Assembly (NCBI RefSeq): GCF_025398335.1
Contig: NZ_JAODOO010000003.1
Span: forward strand, 124,001 to 188,000
Length of the DNA: 64,000 bases
From: Clostridium sp. CX1
GTDB lineage: Bacteria; Bacillota; Clostridia; Clostridiales; Clostridiaceae
Direction of reading: 5' to 3'
Part shown: piece by piece, positions 56,464 to 64,000 of the stretch
How positions within the stretch are numbered: the first letter of the stretch is position 1
How the letters are laid out: the number at the start of each line of letters is the position of its first letter
Position numbers and translations under genes: made by a program
The notes under the pieces: generated by a model
The model's input: only the letters and a program-made list of their open reading frames with translations
What the model was told of the DNA's origin: nothing
The model's database searches: none

Positions 56464-56961
56464 ATGGATACTTGCTATGAACAATTATTAACCACTTATA
56501 AAACCGTTAAATACAGGAGTTTAAGGTTTACATCCTGTTTGGGAGCTATTTTAGGAATTTTAATGATTTTAGTTAAACAGATTGTTGCTGGAGGATTTTT
56601 ATTAATACTATCAATACTTATCTTTTATCTCAAAAGATACTTGTACATAGAATATGAGTATAAGTTCAATAAAGGGGAATTAGTCATAGAGAAAATAGTA
56701 GCTAGAAAAGACAGAAAAAAGGTAGTTTATTTTAATTTGAAAAATGTAGAAATTTTAGCTAAAGAGAATAGCAAGTACCTAAAGGGATTAGCAGATACAC
56801 CAAAAAAGAAAATTAAGTTATATCCAGTTACCTGCAAAGAAACTGTTTATACAGCTATAGTAAAGGATAAGGAACAAAGGGTACAAGTTAAATTTGTTCC
56901 AGATGATACTTTAATAAATTTATGCTATAAATATAATCCTAATGTTGTAAAAAAGAATTAA
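56464..56961 (+). CDS. Small membrane protein, DUF6106-like
   Basis: This 165-residue protein begins MDTCYEQLLTTYKTVKYRS, has two adjacent membrane helices (about 24-60) and a soluble C-terminal part rich in Lys with beta-type pattern (YEYKFNKGELVIEKIVARKD). This layout is found in clostridial DUF6106 proteins of unknown function. ATG 56464 has AAGGGGG seven bases upstream; a TTG at 56458 lies too close to that site. Confidence 0.7.
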   Translation: MDTCYEQLLTTYKTVKYRSLRFTSCLGAILGILMILVKQIVAGGFLLILSILIFYLKRYLYIEYEYKFNKGELVIEKIVARKDRKKVVYFNLKNVEILAKENSKYLKGLADTPKKKIKLYPVTCKETVYTAIVKDKEQRVQVKFVPDDTLINLCYKYNPNVVKKN

Positions 56962-56989
56962 AAAAATGTGGCTTTAACGCCACATTTTT
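56962..56989. terminator. Bidirectional terminator before fba
   Basis: AAAAATGTGGC and GCCACATTTTT pair perfectly with A and T runs on both sides. Confidence 0.92.
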
Positions 56990-56990
56990 A

Positions 56991-57923
56991 TTATTTCATT
57001 GAATCAGCTGATCCTAAAACTTCATCGATTTTACTTTCAACAACTTTTTGAATAGCGTCTCTTGCAGCTCCTAAATACTTTCTTGGATCAAATTCCTTTG
57101 GCTTATCTCCAAAAGTTTTTCTTACAGCAGCTGTCATAGCTAATCTTATGTCAGTATCCATATTTATTTTACATACAGCCATAGAAGAAGCTTTTCTTAG
57201 CATATCTACTGGAATTCCTTTAGCACCAGCTATATCTCCACCATACTTATTACAAGTTTCAACTGCTTCTGGATCAACTGCAGAAGCTCCGTGAAGAACT
57301 ATTGGGAAACCAGGTAGTTTTTCTTGAATTTTTTCTAGTATATCGAATCTTAACTGAGGCTTATAGTCTAATGGGAACTTAAATGCTCCATGAGAAGTTC
57401 CAATAGCAATTGCTAAAGAGTCAACTCCTGTTCTGTTAACAAAGTCTACTGCTTGATCTGGGTCAGTGTATATATGCTCAGCAGCAACAACATCATCTTC
57501 AACACCAGCTAAAACTCCAAGCTCAGCTTCAACAACTACTCCATGAGCGTGAGCGTATTCAACTACTTCCTTTGTTTTTGCTACGTTTTCTTCGTAATCA
57601 AAATGAGAACCATCAAACATAACTGAAGTAAATCCAGCATCAATAACAGATTTAACAGTTTCGAAATCTGGGCCGTGATCTAGGTGTAGTGCAACATCTA
57701 TTCCTGTTTCTTCTATAGCAGCATCTACCATAGCCTTTAGGTATTTAGCTCCAGCATACTTTATAGCTCCTTTTGAAACTTGAAGAATAACAGCTGAGTT
57801 CTTAGCTTTTGCTCCTCTTACAACACCTTGAATTATTTCTAGATTGTTAATGTTAAAAGCACCTATAGCATATTTGCCTTCATAAGCCTTTTTAAACATT
57901 TCCTTAGTAGTAACTAATGCCAT
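56991..57923 (-). CDS. fba: Fructose-bisphosphate aldolase, class II
   Basis: This 310-residue zinc aldolase splits fructose-1,6-bisphosphate to DHAP and glyceraldehyde-3-phosphate in glycolysis. Class II motifs are the N-terminal YAIGAFNINN, the zinc and catalytic region VALHLDHGPDFETV (Asp and His), GVVVEAELGVLAGVEDD, and the second zinc His in IVLHGASAVDPE. The tail KINMDTDIRLAMTAAVR binds phosphate. The start is ATG 57923 with GGAAGGTGG upstream; a GTG at 57935 overlaps that site. Confidence 0.97.
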   Translation of the reverse strand: MALVTTKEMFKKAYEGKYAIGAFNINNLEIIQGVVRGAKAKNSAVILQVSKGAIKYAGAKYLKAMVDAAIEETGIDVALHLDHGPDFETVKSVIDAGFTSVMFDGSHFDYEENVAKTKEVVEYAHAHGVVVEAELGVLAGVEDDVVAAEHIYTDPDQAVDFVNRTGVDSLAIAIGTSHGAFKFPLDYKPQLRFDILEKIQEKLPGFPIVLHGASAVDPEAVETCNKYGGDIAGAKGIPVDMLRKASSMAVCKINMDTDIRLAMTAAVRKTFGDKPKEFDPRKYLGAARDAIQKVVESKIDEVLGSADSMK

Positions 57924-57964
57924 TATGTATTCCACCTTCCAAAATTATATTAACCATCGATCCT

Positions 57965-57991
57965 AACTATAATCCTGCTAGAATTATAGTT
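57965..57991 (-). promoter_or_regulatory. fba promoter region with inverted repeat
   Basis: AACTATAAT-9 bp-ATTATAGTT is a perfect 9-bp inverted repeat 42 bases before fba; on the minus strand it contains TATAAT, a likely -10, with a poor -35. Further upstream (58025-58050) GGGAC and GTCCC repeats form a second palindrome (GTCCC-ACT-GGGAC). Together they suggest repressor control. Confidence 0.5.
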
Positions 57992-58127
57992 GAATTTAGC
58001 TTAGTTGGTATTAACATATAAAAGGGACTTACTGCGTCCCAGTGGGACTTAACTGTTTTATAGTTATATTATAATCTATTAATACCACATTTTCCATACT
58101 TTAATTATAGAATATTTTTGTCACTAA

Positions 58128-58508
58128 TCAAAATATATTTTCTGCATTAACCTTTTCTAGATTTACTATATGCTCTAATAAAAATTTTATGACATGAGAT
58201 GAGGCTAAAGCTTCCTCTTCAGTCTTACATTTTGTGTATTGGGTAAGTTTCCAAAGCTCACTGTTTATATTGTCTATTTCAGCATGGTTTACGAAGATAG
58301 AAATCTTACGAGAGTAGTTATCCCACTGATTTAAGAACTTTATAGAGTTATCGTAGGCTTTAGTCCAAGATTTGTTTTCTATGCTAATTTCTATTTCTTT
58401 ATTTAAGTTATCAAGTTTTGTGCATACTTTATTTAAGTAATTTATAGAAAAAAATATTCCTATTAACATTACAAAAAAAATACTGATGGAAATGATCACA
58501 CCTTTCAT
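58128..58508 (-). CDS. DUF4363 protein
   Basis: This 126-residue protein has one N-terminal membrane helix (MKGVIISISIFFVMLIGIFF) and a helical extracytoplasmic part with the DUF4363 pattern (WTKAYDNSIKFLNQWDNYSR, SSHVIKFLLEHIVNLEKVN). Function unknown. It follows a DUF421 gene by 18 bases; this pairing recurs in clostridia, so they probably act together in the membrane. Confidence 0.85.
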   Translation of the reverse strand: MKGVIISISIFFVMLIGIFFSINYLNKVCTKLDNLNKEIEISIENKSWTKAYDNSIKFLNQWDNYSRKISIFVNHAEIDNINSELWKLTQYTKCKTEEEALASSHVIKFLLEHIVNLEKVNAENIF

Positions 58509-58526
58509 TTATAAATCACACTCCAT

Positions 58527-59204
58527 TTATTTTTGCGGCTTAGATTGATGATAAAACTTTCCTTTAGAATCTAGTAAAGCTATAAAAATGTTTTTTGGTG
58601 ATGAAATATTATTCTTTCTAAGTTGCTTATTAAGCCATTGTTCATCCTTATCTATTATTTTTAAATTGTCATAATTTATTCTTCCGTCTAAAATTAAAGT
58701 TACAGGTAAGGATTCCTGTTGAGATTTTATATTTAGATCAGCCTTTGTAACATTTGACAGTTCTGTTTTAGGCATTACAGATAGCTGACCACTGGTTTCT
58801 AAAATAGCGTAATGAATGTCTTCTATATTATAATAGCCCTGTAGTCTTAGTTCCTCCATCAAGTCGTTTAAATTAAATCGCTCCTTTCTTAATTCCTTGA
58901 TATTTAGTTTTCCATCCTTAATTACGATACTTGGCTTTCCGCTAAAGAAAATTCTTGCTTTCTCACTCTTTAGCTCTAGTAAAGACACAATTGTTTGAAG
59001 AGCAAGTAGAGTTATTATAGGAATTATACCGTGCATTATAGGAATTCTGGTATCTTGCATTGGTAGTGAAGCTAATTCAGAAACCATTATTGCAATTGCT
59101 AGTTCGAAGGGTTCTAACTCTCCTATTTGTTTTTTTCCCATAAGTCGCATGGAGGCAATGACTATTAGATATAAGATAATTGTTCTAATAAGTACAATAA
59201 ACAT
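58527..59204 (-). CDS. DUF421 (YetF/YrbG-like) membrane protein
   Basis: This 225-residue protein has three N-terminal membrane helices (1-80), with the family signature MRLMGKKQIGELEPFELAIA, then a cytoplasmic DUF421 domain (about 85-215; FFSGKPSIVIKDGKLNIKEL, LRLQGYYNIEDIHYAILETS). YetF-type proteins are known from spore-former membranes but the role is not settled. AGAGAGGAGAA precedes ATG 59204. It is transcribed with the DUF4363 gene. Confidence 0.9.
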   Translation of the reverse strand: MFIVLIRTIILYLIVIASMRLMGKKQIGELEPFELAIAIMVSELASLPMQDTRIPIMHGIIPIITLLALQTIVSLLELKSEKARIFFSGKPSIVIKDGKLNIKELRKERFNLNDLMEELRLQGYYNIEDIHYAILETSGQLSVMPKTELSNVTKADLNIKSQQESLPVTLILDGRINYDNLKIIDKDEQWLNKQLRKNNISSPKNIFIALLDSKGKFYHQSKPQK

Positions 59205-59343
59205 ATATTCTCCTCTCTTTATAAGTCAAAAATTTTCTAGTTATATTTTTACTTTAATATAAAAAAATATAAGTAAAATTTGAACATTTTTAGAAAAGTA
59301 GACGTATAATGATATTACACAAAAAAATTGGGGAGAGGATGAA

Positions 59344-60999
59344 ATGGCTCAGTTAAAAGTTAGATTGAATAATAAAGAGGTATTAGCAGAGAAAGGTACA
59401 ATTTTAAATGATATTATTAAGAATAACGGTTTGGAAAAAGATATACCTGTAGTACTAGCCAGGATAAACGGCACATATTCCGAGCTTACAAGTTCTTTAG
59501 AAGAAGAAGGAGAGTTTGAAGCCATAGATATTAGAGATAACCTAGGGATGAGAACCTATGTAAGAACCCTTCAATTTATTTTAATTAAATCTGTATTAGA
59601 CTTGTTTCCGGACGCTAAAATAACCATAGAACATTCTATGAGTAAGGGACTATTTGGAGAAATTCATAAAAGTATACCGTTAAATAAAGAAGATATAAGA
59701 AAAATAAAAGAAAGAATGGAACAATTAATAAAAAAGGATATTCCAATAAATAAGGTATGTATGAAAAGAGATGAAGCAGTAAAAATTTTTTCAGACTATA
59801 AAATGGATGATAAGGTAAGACTGTTAAAACATGTAAGTAGTGATACAGTAAAATTATATGAGTTAGATGGAAGGTATGATTACTTTTATGGCTCTATGGC
59901 ATACTCTTCAGGAGCAATAAAAATATTTGATTTAGTATATTACGAACCTGGATTTTTACTAAGATATCCTAGAGAATTAGACCCATATAATATACCAGAG
60001 TTTGTAGAGCATAAAAAGCTGAGAAAAATATTTTATGAAACTGAGCAATGGGGAAATATACTTGGAGTGGGGGATGTAGGTTCCTTAAATGATAAAGTAG
60101 AAAGTAGAGAAATTATAGATATAATAAGGGTAGCGGAAGCCCTTCATGAGAAAAAGATTGCATATATAGCAGATATGATTAATGAAAGAAAGAACGTGAA
60201 AATTATACTAATAGCTGGGCCATCTTCTTCAGGTAAAACTACCTTTGCAAGAAGACTTGGGATACAACTTAGAGTTAATGGACATATACCAGTTCCTATA
60301 TCCTTAGATGATTACTTCGTAGATAGAGAACATACTCCTAAGGATGAAGAAGGTAATTTTGATTTCGAGTCCATATATGCTTTAGATTTAAAGTTATTTA
60401 ATGAAAATTTAGAAGCATTGCTTAGTGGAGAAGAGGTGGAAATTCCAACCTTTAACTTCAAGAGTGGAACAAGGGAGTGGAAGGGTCATAAAATTAGAAT
60501 TCCTGACAATGGAATAATTATAATAGAAGGAATTCATGGACTAAACGAAATGCTTACTTCAGCTATTCCTATGGAAAGTAAGTTTAAAATATATATAAGT
60601 GCACTTACCCAACTGAATGTAGATAATCATAACAGAATAGCAACTACTGACGTAAGAATAATAAGGAGAATAGTGAGGGATACCCTCTCAAGAGGCTATG
60701 GAGGAGAAGATACTTTAAAAATGTGGCCATCAATAAAGAGAGGGGAAGAAAAAAATATATTTGTATTCCAAGAAAATGCAGATGTTATGTTTAATTCAAC
60801 GCTGGTCTATGAGCTTTGTGTATTAAAGCAATATGCTTTAGAGGAACTGAAAAAGATAGACACCTCAAGCCCTGTATACTATGAAGCATTGAGGCTTAAA
60901 AGCTTCTTAAACTTTTTTAAAGATGTAGATACAAAATTTGTACCGGAAAATTCCATATTGAGAGAGTTTATAGGCGGAAGTTGTTTTTATGAATATTAG
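59344..60999 (+). CDS. TGS/SAD-domain nucleoside kinase (uridine-kinase-like)
   Basis: This 551-residue fusion starts with a TGS domain (1-65), followed by a region like the second additional domain of threonyl-tRNA synthetase (about 66-220, with EHSMSKGLFGEIHKS and YYEPGFLLRYP). The C-terminal half (about 280-500) is a P-loop kinase of the phosphoribulokinase/uridine kinase family: Walker A GPSSSGKT at 292-299, VPISLDDYFVD, and GIIIIEGIHGLNE. The arrangement is known in Firmicutes and Thermotoga as nucleoside kinase; the real substrate is uncertain. GGGGAGAGGATG lies before ATG 59344. Confidence 0.88.
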   Translation: MAQLKVRLNNKEVLAEKGTILNDIIKNNGLEKDIPVVLARINGTYSELTSSLEEEGEFEAIDIRDNLGMRTYVRTLQFILIKSVLDLFPDAKITIEHSMSKGLFGEIHKSIPLNKEDIRKIKERMEQLIKKDIPINKVCMKRDEAVKIFSDYKMDDKVRLLKHVSSDTVKLYELDGRYDYFYGSMAYSSGAIKIFDLVYYEPGFLLRYPRELDPYNIPEFVEHKKLRKIFYETEQWGNILGVGDVGSLNDKVESREIIDIIRVAEALHEKKIAYIADMINERKNVKIILIAGPSSSGKTTFARRLGIQLRVNGHIPVPISLDDYFVDREHTPKDEEGNFDFESIYALDLKLFNENLEALLSGEEVEIPTFNFKSGTREWKGHKIRIPDNGIIIIEGIHGLNEMLTSAIPMESKFKIYISALTQLNVDNHNRIATTDVRIIRRIVRDTLSRGYGGEDTLKMWPSIKRGEEKNIFVFQENADVMFNSTLVYELCVLKQYALEELKKIDTSSPVYYEALRLKSFLNFFKDVDTKFVPENSILREFIGGSCFYEY

Positions 61000-61000
61000 A

Positions 61001-61053
61001 AAAAAGGCGATGTAATTTAGGGAAATGCTCCCTGACTTACATCGCCTTTTTCT
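61001..61053 (+). terminator. Terminator after the nucleoside kinase gene
   Basis: AAAAAGGCGATGTAA and TTACATCGCCTTTTT form a 15-bp stem, with AGGGA/TCCCT pairing inside the loop. Confidence 0.93.
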
Positions 61054-61286
61054 GCAAGTTTTAATTGCATAAAATAGTGAAAAAAGAAACTTTTAATTCA
61101 TCAAAAAGGCTTAGAAAATGTTTTCATTTATTAGTATCAAATCTCATAAATTTCTACAAAAAACTTTAAAAAATTAGTGTGAATATGTTTTAATTTGTTG
61201 TATAATAAGAATCGAAAGAAATTGTTTTATTGTAACAATGTAAATGATTATATAATTCACTGAAAGTGAAAGGTTGGTGTAACAAT

Positions 61287-61970
61287 ATGAGAGAATATAG
61301 TGCTTTTGATATTCTTGGGCCAATAATGATAGGACCATCAAGTTCTCATACTGCAGGAGCTGCAAGACTAGGTAAGATTGCAAGAACTATAGCAGGTGAA
61401 GGAGTTAAAAAAGTGCAATTTTTCCTTCATGGTTCATTCGCTACAACTTATAAGGGACACGGTACTGATAAGGCTTTAGTAGCTGGAATATTAGGGATGA
61501 ACCCATGGGATGAAAACTTAAAAAACTCTATGGAAATGGCAAGAGAAAAGGATATAGAAATAGAATTTATTCCGACAGATCTTGGAGATGTACATCCAAA
61601 CACAGTTAAAACTGTTATAACTAAAAATGATGGAAAAACTGTATCAGTAGTTGGATCTTCAATTGGTGGAGGAAATATAGTAGTTAATGAAATAGATGGT
61701 GACAAGATAGAATTTACTGGAGCATACCCTACTATATTAATAAATCATATAGATGTACCGGGAATGGTTGCGAAAGTAACAGCTGTTTTATATGAATATG
61801 ATGTAAACATCGCCTTTATGAGAGTTTACAGAACAAGTGGTAAGGGTTCAGCAGCGGCGATGGTCTTTGAAGTAGACAACTTTATCTCCGAAGACATTGT
61901 AAACGCTATAGCTAAAATAACTAACATCCACAAAGTTAGAGCTATTAATCCTGTAAGGGAGGAAGAATAA
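61287..61970 (+). CDS. sdaAB: L-serine dehydratase, iron-sulfur, beta subunit
   Basis: This 227-residue subunit of the two-part anaerobic L-serine dehydratase (serine to pyruvate and ammonia) has the SDH_beta domain, with YSAFDILGPIMIGPSSSHTA near the start and STFATTYKGHGTDKAL-like residues after it, and a C-terminal ACT domain (about 150-220; TILINHIDVPGMVAKVTAVL). ATG 61287 is chosen with AAAGGTTGGTG upstream. A TATAAT at 61201 with TG before it is a likely -10. sdaAA follows after 3 bases. Confidence 0.95.
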   Translation: MREYSAFDILGPIMIGPSSSHTAGAARLGKIARTIAGEGVKKVQFFLHGSFATTYKGHGTDKALVAGILGMNPWDENLKNSMEMAREKDIEIEFIPTDLGDVHPNTVKTVITKNDGKTVSVVGSSIGGGNIVVNEIDGDKIEFTGAYPTILINHIDVPGMVAKVTAVLYEYDVNIAFMRVYRTSGKGSAAAMVFEVDNFISEDIVNAIAKITNIHKVRAINPVREEE

Positions 61971-61973
61971 TTT

Positions 61974-62846
61974 ATGGTTAACTACGGATATGAACTTTTA
62001 GAAGTATGTAAGGAAAAAAATCTTAGTATATGGGAATATACTTTAGAAGAAGAAGCAAAGGCAACTGGCCTTACTAGAGAACAAGTTTTTGAGAAGATGA
62101 GAAAAAACTTAAAAGTAATGATGTCTGCAGCAGAGCGTGGATTAACAAATAAAATTGCATCTGTAAGTGGACTTATTGGTGGAGACGCATATAAGTTAAA
62201 TGAGTATGCCAACAGTGGGAAAACGTTGACAGGAAACTTCATGGTTAAAGCTATGGGAAGAGCTCTTTCTTCTTCAGAAGTAAATGCTGCTATGGGTAAA
62301 ATAGTAGCTGCTCCAACAGCTGGTTCCTGTGGAATAATGCCTGCAGTTATAATAAGTGCTGGAGAGCAATTAGGTTTATCAGAAGATGATATGGTTAAGG
62401 GTCTACTAACAGGTACTGGAGTAGGTATAATTATAGCTAAAAATGCAACTATGGCGGGAGCAGAAGGTGGATGTCAGGCTGAATGTGGTTCAGCAGCAGC
62501 TATGGCTTCAGCTGGAGTAGTTGAAATGATGGGTGGAACACCAGATCAAGCCTTAAATGCGGCAGCTATAGTATTTAAGAACATAATAGGTTTAGTCTGT
62601 GACCCAATAGCAGGACTAGTAGAAGTTCCTTGCGCTAAGAGAAATGCAGCAGGAGCAGTTAGTGCTTTAACAACAGCAGATATGGTTATGGCTGGAATTA
62701 TGAGCAAAATACCATTTGACGACACTGTAGAAGCTATGTATAGAGTTGGTAAGCAAATGCCAGCAGAGCTTAGAGAGACAGCTCTTGGTGGATTGGCAAT
62801 CACAAAAACAGGATTAGAGCTTCAGAAGAAAGTTTTTGGAGAGTAG
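61974..62846 (+). CDS. sdaAA: L-serine dehydratase, iron-sulfur, alpha subunit
   Basis: This 290-residue catalytic subunit carries the oxygen-sensitive [4Fe-4S] cluster that activates serine. Conserved cysteines are seen in TAGSCGIMPAV, EGGCQAECGSAAAMASAG, GLVCDPIAG and EVPCAKRNAAG. The N-terminal WEYTLEEEAKATGLTREQV is typical. It overlaps nothing but is only 3 bases after sdaAB, with GGGAGGAAG as ribosome site inside the end of that gene. It ends in an intrinsic terminator. Confidence 0.96.
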   Translation: MVNYGYELLEVCKEKNLSIWEYTLEEEAKATGLTREQVFEKMRKNLKVMMSAAERGLTNKIASVSGLIGGDAYKLNEYANSGKTLTGNFMVKAMGRALSSSEVNAAMGKIVAAPTAGSCGIMPAVIISAGEQLGLSEDDMVKGLLTGTGVGIIIAKNATMAGAEGGCQAECGSAAAMASAGVVEMMGGTPDQALNAAAIVFKNIIGLVCDPIAGLVEVPCAKRNAAGAVSALTTADMVMAGIMSKIPFDDTVEAMYRVGKQMPAELRETALGGLAITKTGLELQKKVFGE

Positions 62847-62863
62847 AATATAGTAGAGCATAG

Positions 62864-62902
62864 AGCTTAGGATAAGGAACACCTTTATTCTAGGCTTTTA
62901 TT
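62864..62902 (+). terminator. Terminator after sdaAA
   Basis: AGCTTAGGATAAGG pairs with CCTTTATTCTAGGCT (wobbles and one bulge), followed by TTTATTTTT. Confidence 0.72.
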
Positions 62903-63012
62903 TTTACAATTAGTAGTTGCAGCTATAAAAGTAACACTTCCTTCTCAAATGAATAGACTAATTAAAGGAACAATCTAGAGGAGGACTACATTTATAAAAT
63001 GTTGGTGTTATC

Positions 63013-64000
63013 ATGATGAAGAAATGTGTTTATATAATTATCATACTAGTTATCTTTCTTAAAACTCCATATAATCTACTAAATACTATTATTTATTCAG
63101 CAGCTATAGTACCACTGGCTATCATGCTAGGGAATCTCACTTCTAATATATCTGAATATATAGGCGATAAGAAAGGTGGCCTTCTAGCCGCGGCAGTAGG
63201 AAATATACCTGAACTAACTATGGGCTTATGGTCTATACAATATGGCTTAATACCTATGGTAAAAGCTTCATTAATAGGTTCGATTATAAGCAATATGCTT
63301 TTAGTACTTGGAGTATCTATTTTTGCTGGTGGAATAAAATACAAAGAACAGAAATTCAATAAAATAGTTGCTAGAACAAATTTCAGTATGCTTTTATTAG
63401 CTGTATCAACCATAATAATAATAGCTTCTCTTAAGCAATACAACGAAGCTATTCCTGAAAATATAGTAGCTTCCATAAGTGTAAAGGTAGCAATAGTTTT
63501 AGTAATCGTATATGTATTAGGTTTGATTTTTTCTCTTCATACTCATAGTAACCTCTTTTTAGTTAGTGAACAGACTTCTGAAAATAAACAAGTAAGCAGC
63601 AAGAAGCAGTTTAAAAATATAATTGAACTTATTATAGTTGCTGTCATACTATATTTTATAAGTGAAAAGCTTGTATACAATATAAAAGAAACTGTGGAGG
63701 CATATGGACTTTCTCAGGAGTTTTTAGGAATAATATTAATACCCTTATTAGGAAACATAGGGGAAAACGTGGCAGCTATTGTATGTGCCGTTAAGAATAA
63801 GGTAAACCTAAGTCTTGAAATAGCAATAGGTTCCAGTATACAGATTTCTCTTTTTGTAACTCCTCTTTTAATTATGTTTGCCTGCTTAGTTGGAGTTCAA
63901 ATGACCTTGATTTTTACCACTTTCCAAATAATTATGGCGTTGATTTCTATTATTATGGCATATATTGTGTTTCAGGATGGTAAAACCTATTGGCTTGAAG
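63013..64000 (+). CDS. CaCA-family Ca2+/cation:H+ exchanger (partial, 3' end outside window)
   Basis: An open frame of 329 codons runs from ATG 63013 (or 63016) to the window end without a stop. The product is strongly hydrophobic. The two alpha repeats of the Ca2+/cation antiporter family are visible: GNIPELTMGLWSIQYGLIPM then VKASLIGSIISNMLLVLG, and about 190 residues later LLGNIGENVAAIVCAVKNKV then LEIAIGSSIQISLFVTPLL. This matches ChaA/YfkE/VCX1-type exchangers, which expel Ca2+ in exchange for H+. About 20 residues at most seem to be missing. The ribosome site is modest (GTTGGTG); a GGAGGA at 62980 is too far away. Confidence 0.88.
   Translation, partial: MMKKCVYIIIILVIFLKTPYNLLNTIIYSAAIVPLAIMLGNLTSNISEYIGDKKGGLLAAAVGNIPELTMGLWSIQYGLIPMVKASLIGSIISNMLLVLGVSIFAGGIKYKEQKFNKIVARTNFSMLLLAVSTIIIIASLKQYNEAIPENIVASISVKVAIVLVIVYVLGLIFSLHTHSNLFLVSEQTSENKQVSSKKQFKNIIELIIVAVILYFISEKLVYNIKETVEAYGLSQEFLGIILIPLLGNIGENVAAIVCAVKNKVNLSLEIAIGSSIQISLFVTPLLIMFACLVGVQMTLIFTTFQIIMALISIIMAYIVFQDGKTYWLE

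Overview
The window is low-GC, AT-rich DNA from an endospore-forming Clostridium-type anaerobe (Firmicutes, most like Clostridium sensu stricto; the species cannot be named from this sequence). Evidence: strong AGGAGG-like ribosome sites, TTG/GTG starts, AGA-dominated arginine codons, sporulation genes in the Bacillus/Clostridium order, SAM-I and FMN riboswitches, a leucine T-box, and a raiA-type noncoding RNA.

Layout. 1-6.4 kb: F1Fo ATP synthase operon atpBEFHAGDC (atpB cut by the window edge). 6.5-14.2 kb: the conserved cell-wall/sporulation block ywmB-murA-spoIID-spoIIQ-spoIIID-mbl, interrupted after murA by a marR-MFS efflux pair with its own promoters and three matching operators. 14.2-16.4 kb: yyaC, an unknown Lys-rich membrane-anchored protein and five tRNAs including a duplicated Thr-Tyr pair. 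16.4-26.9 kb: SAM-riboswitch metK, recD2, a degenerate ComFA-like protein, comFC, a raiA-motif ncRNA, hpf, secA and prfB with a programmed +1 frameshift. 26.9-39.4 kb: M28 peptidase, tex, FMN-riboswitch ribU, a FliK-like/FlhB-C-like pair, a metallophosphoesterase, an ArsR regulator with a four-domain CoA-disulfide reductase/rhodanese/TusA/DsrE fusion, a DUF2225 protein and a small alarmone synthetase. 39.4-43.5 kb: T-box leuS and dinB. 43.6-53.2 kb: accessory region holding a three-gene cluster (a possible bilin-reductase-like protein plus two paralogous FAD oxidoreductases), an AgrA/AgrC-type two-component pair, an MFS-M20 amidohydrolase pair and a MarR regulator. 53.4-64 kb: tRNA-Gln, a CYTH-DUF5685-J-domain-membrane protein operon, fba, a DUF421/DUF4363 pair, a TGS-uridine-kinase-like protein, sdaAB-sdaAA and a partial CaCA cation exchanger.

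How it fits together: most genes are housekeeping (energy, wall, translation, secretion, sulfur and serine metabolism). RNA-based control is prominent: SAM-I, FMN, T-box, an RF2 frameshift and a raiA RNA. The least explained parts are the FDBR-like/flavoprotein cluster at 43.6-47.2 kb with its palindrome-rich control region, the ComFA-like protein without a Walker A motif, the raiA ncRNA, and the Cys-rich J-domain operon at 53.7-56.3 kb. All calls are from reading the sequence; no database search was run.
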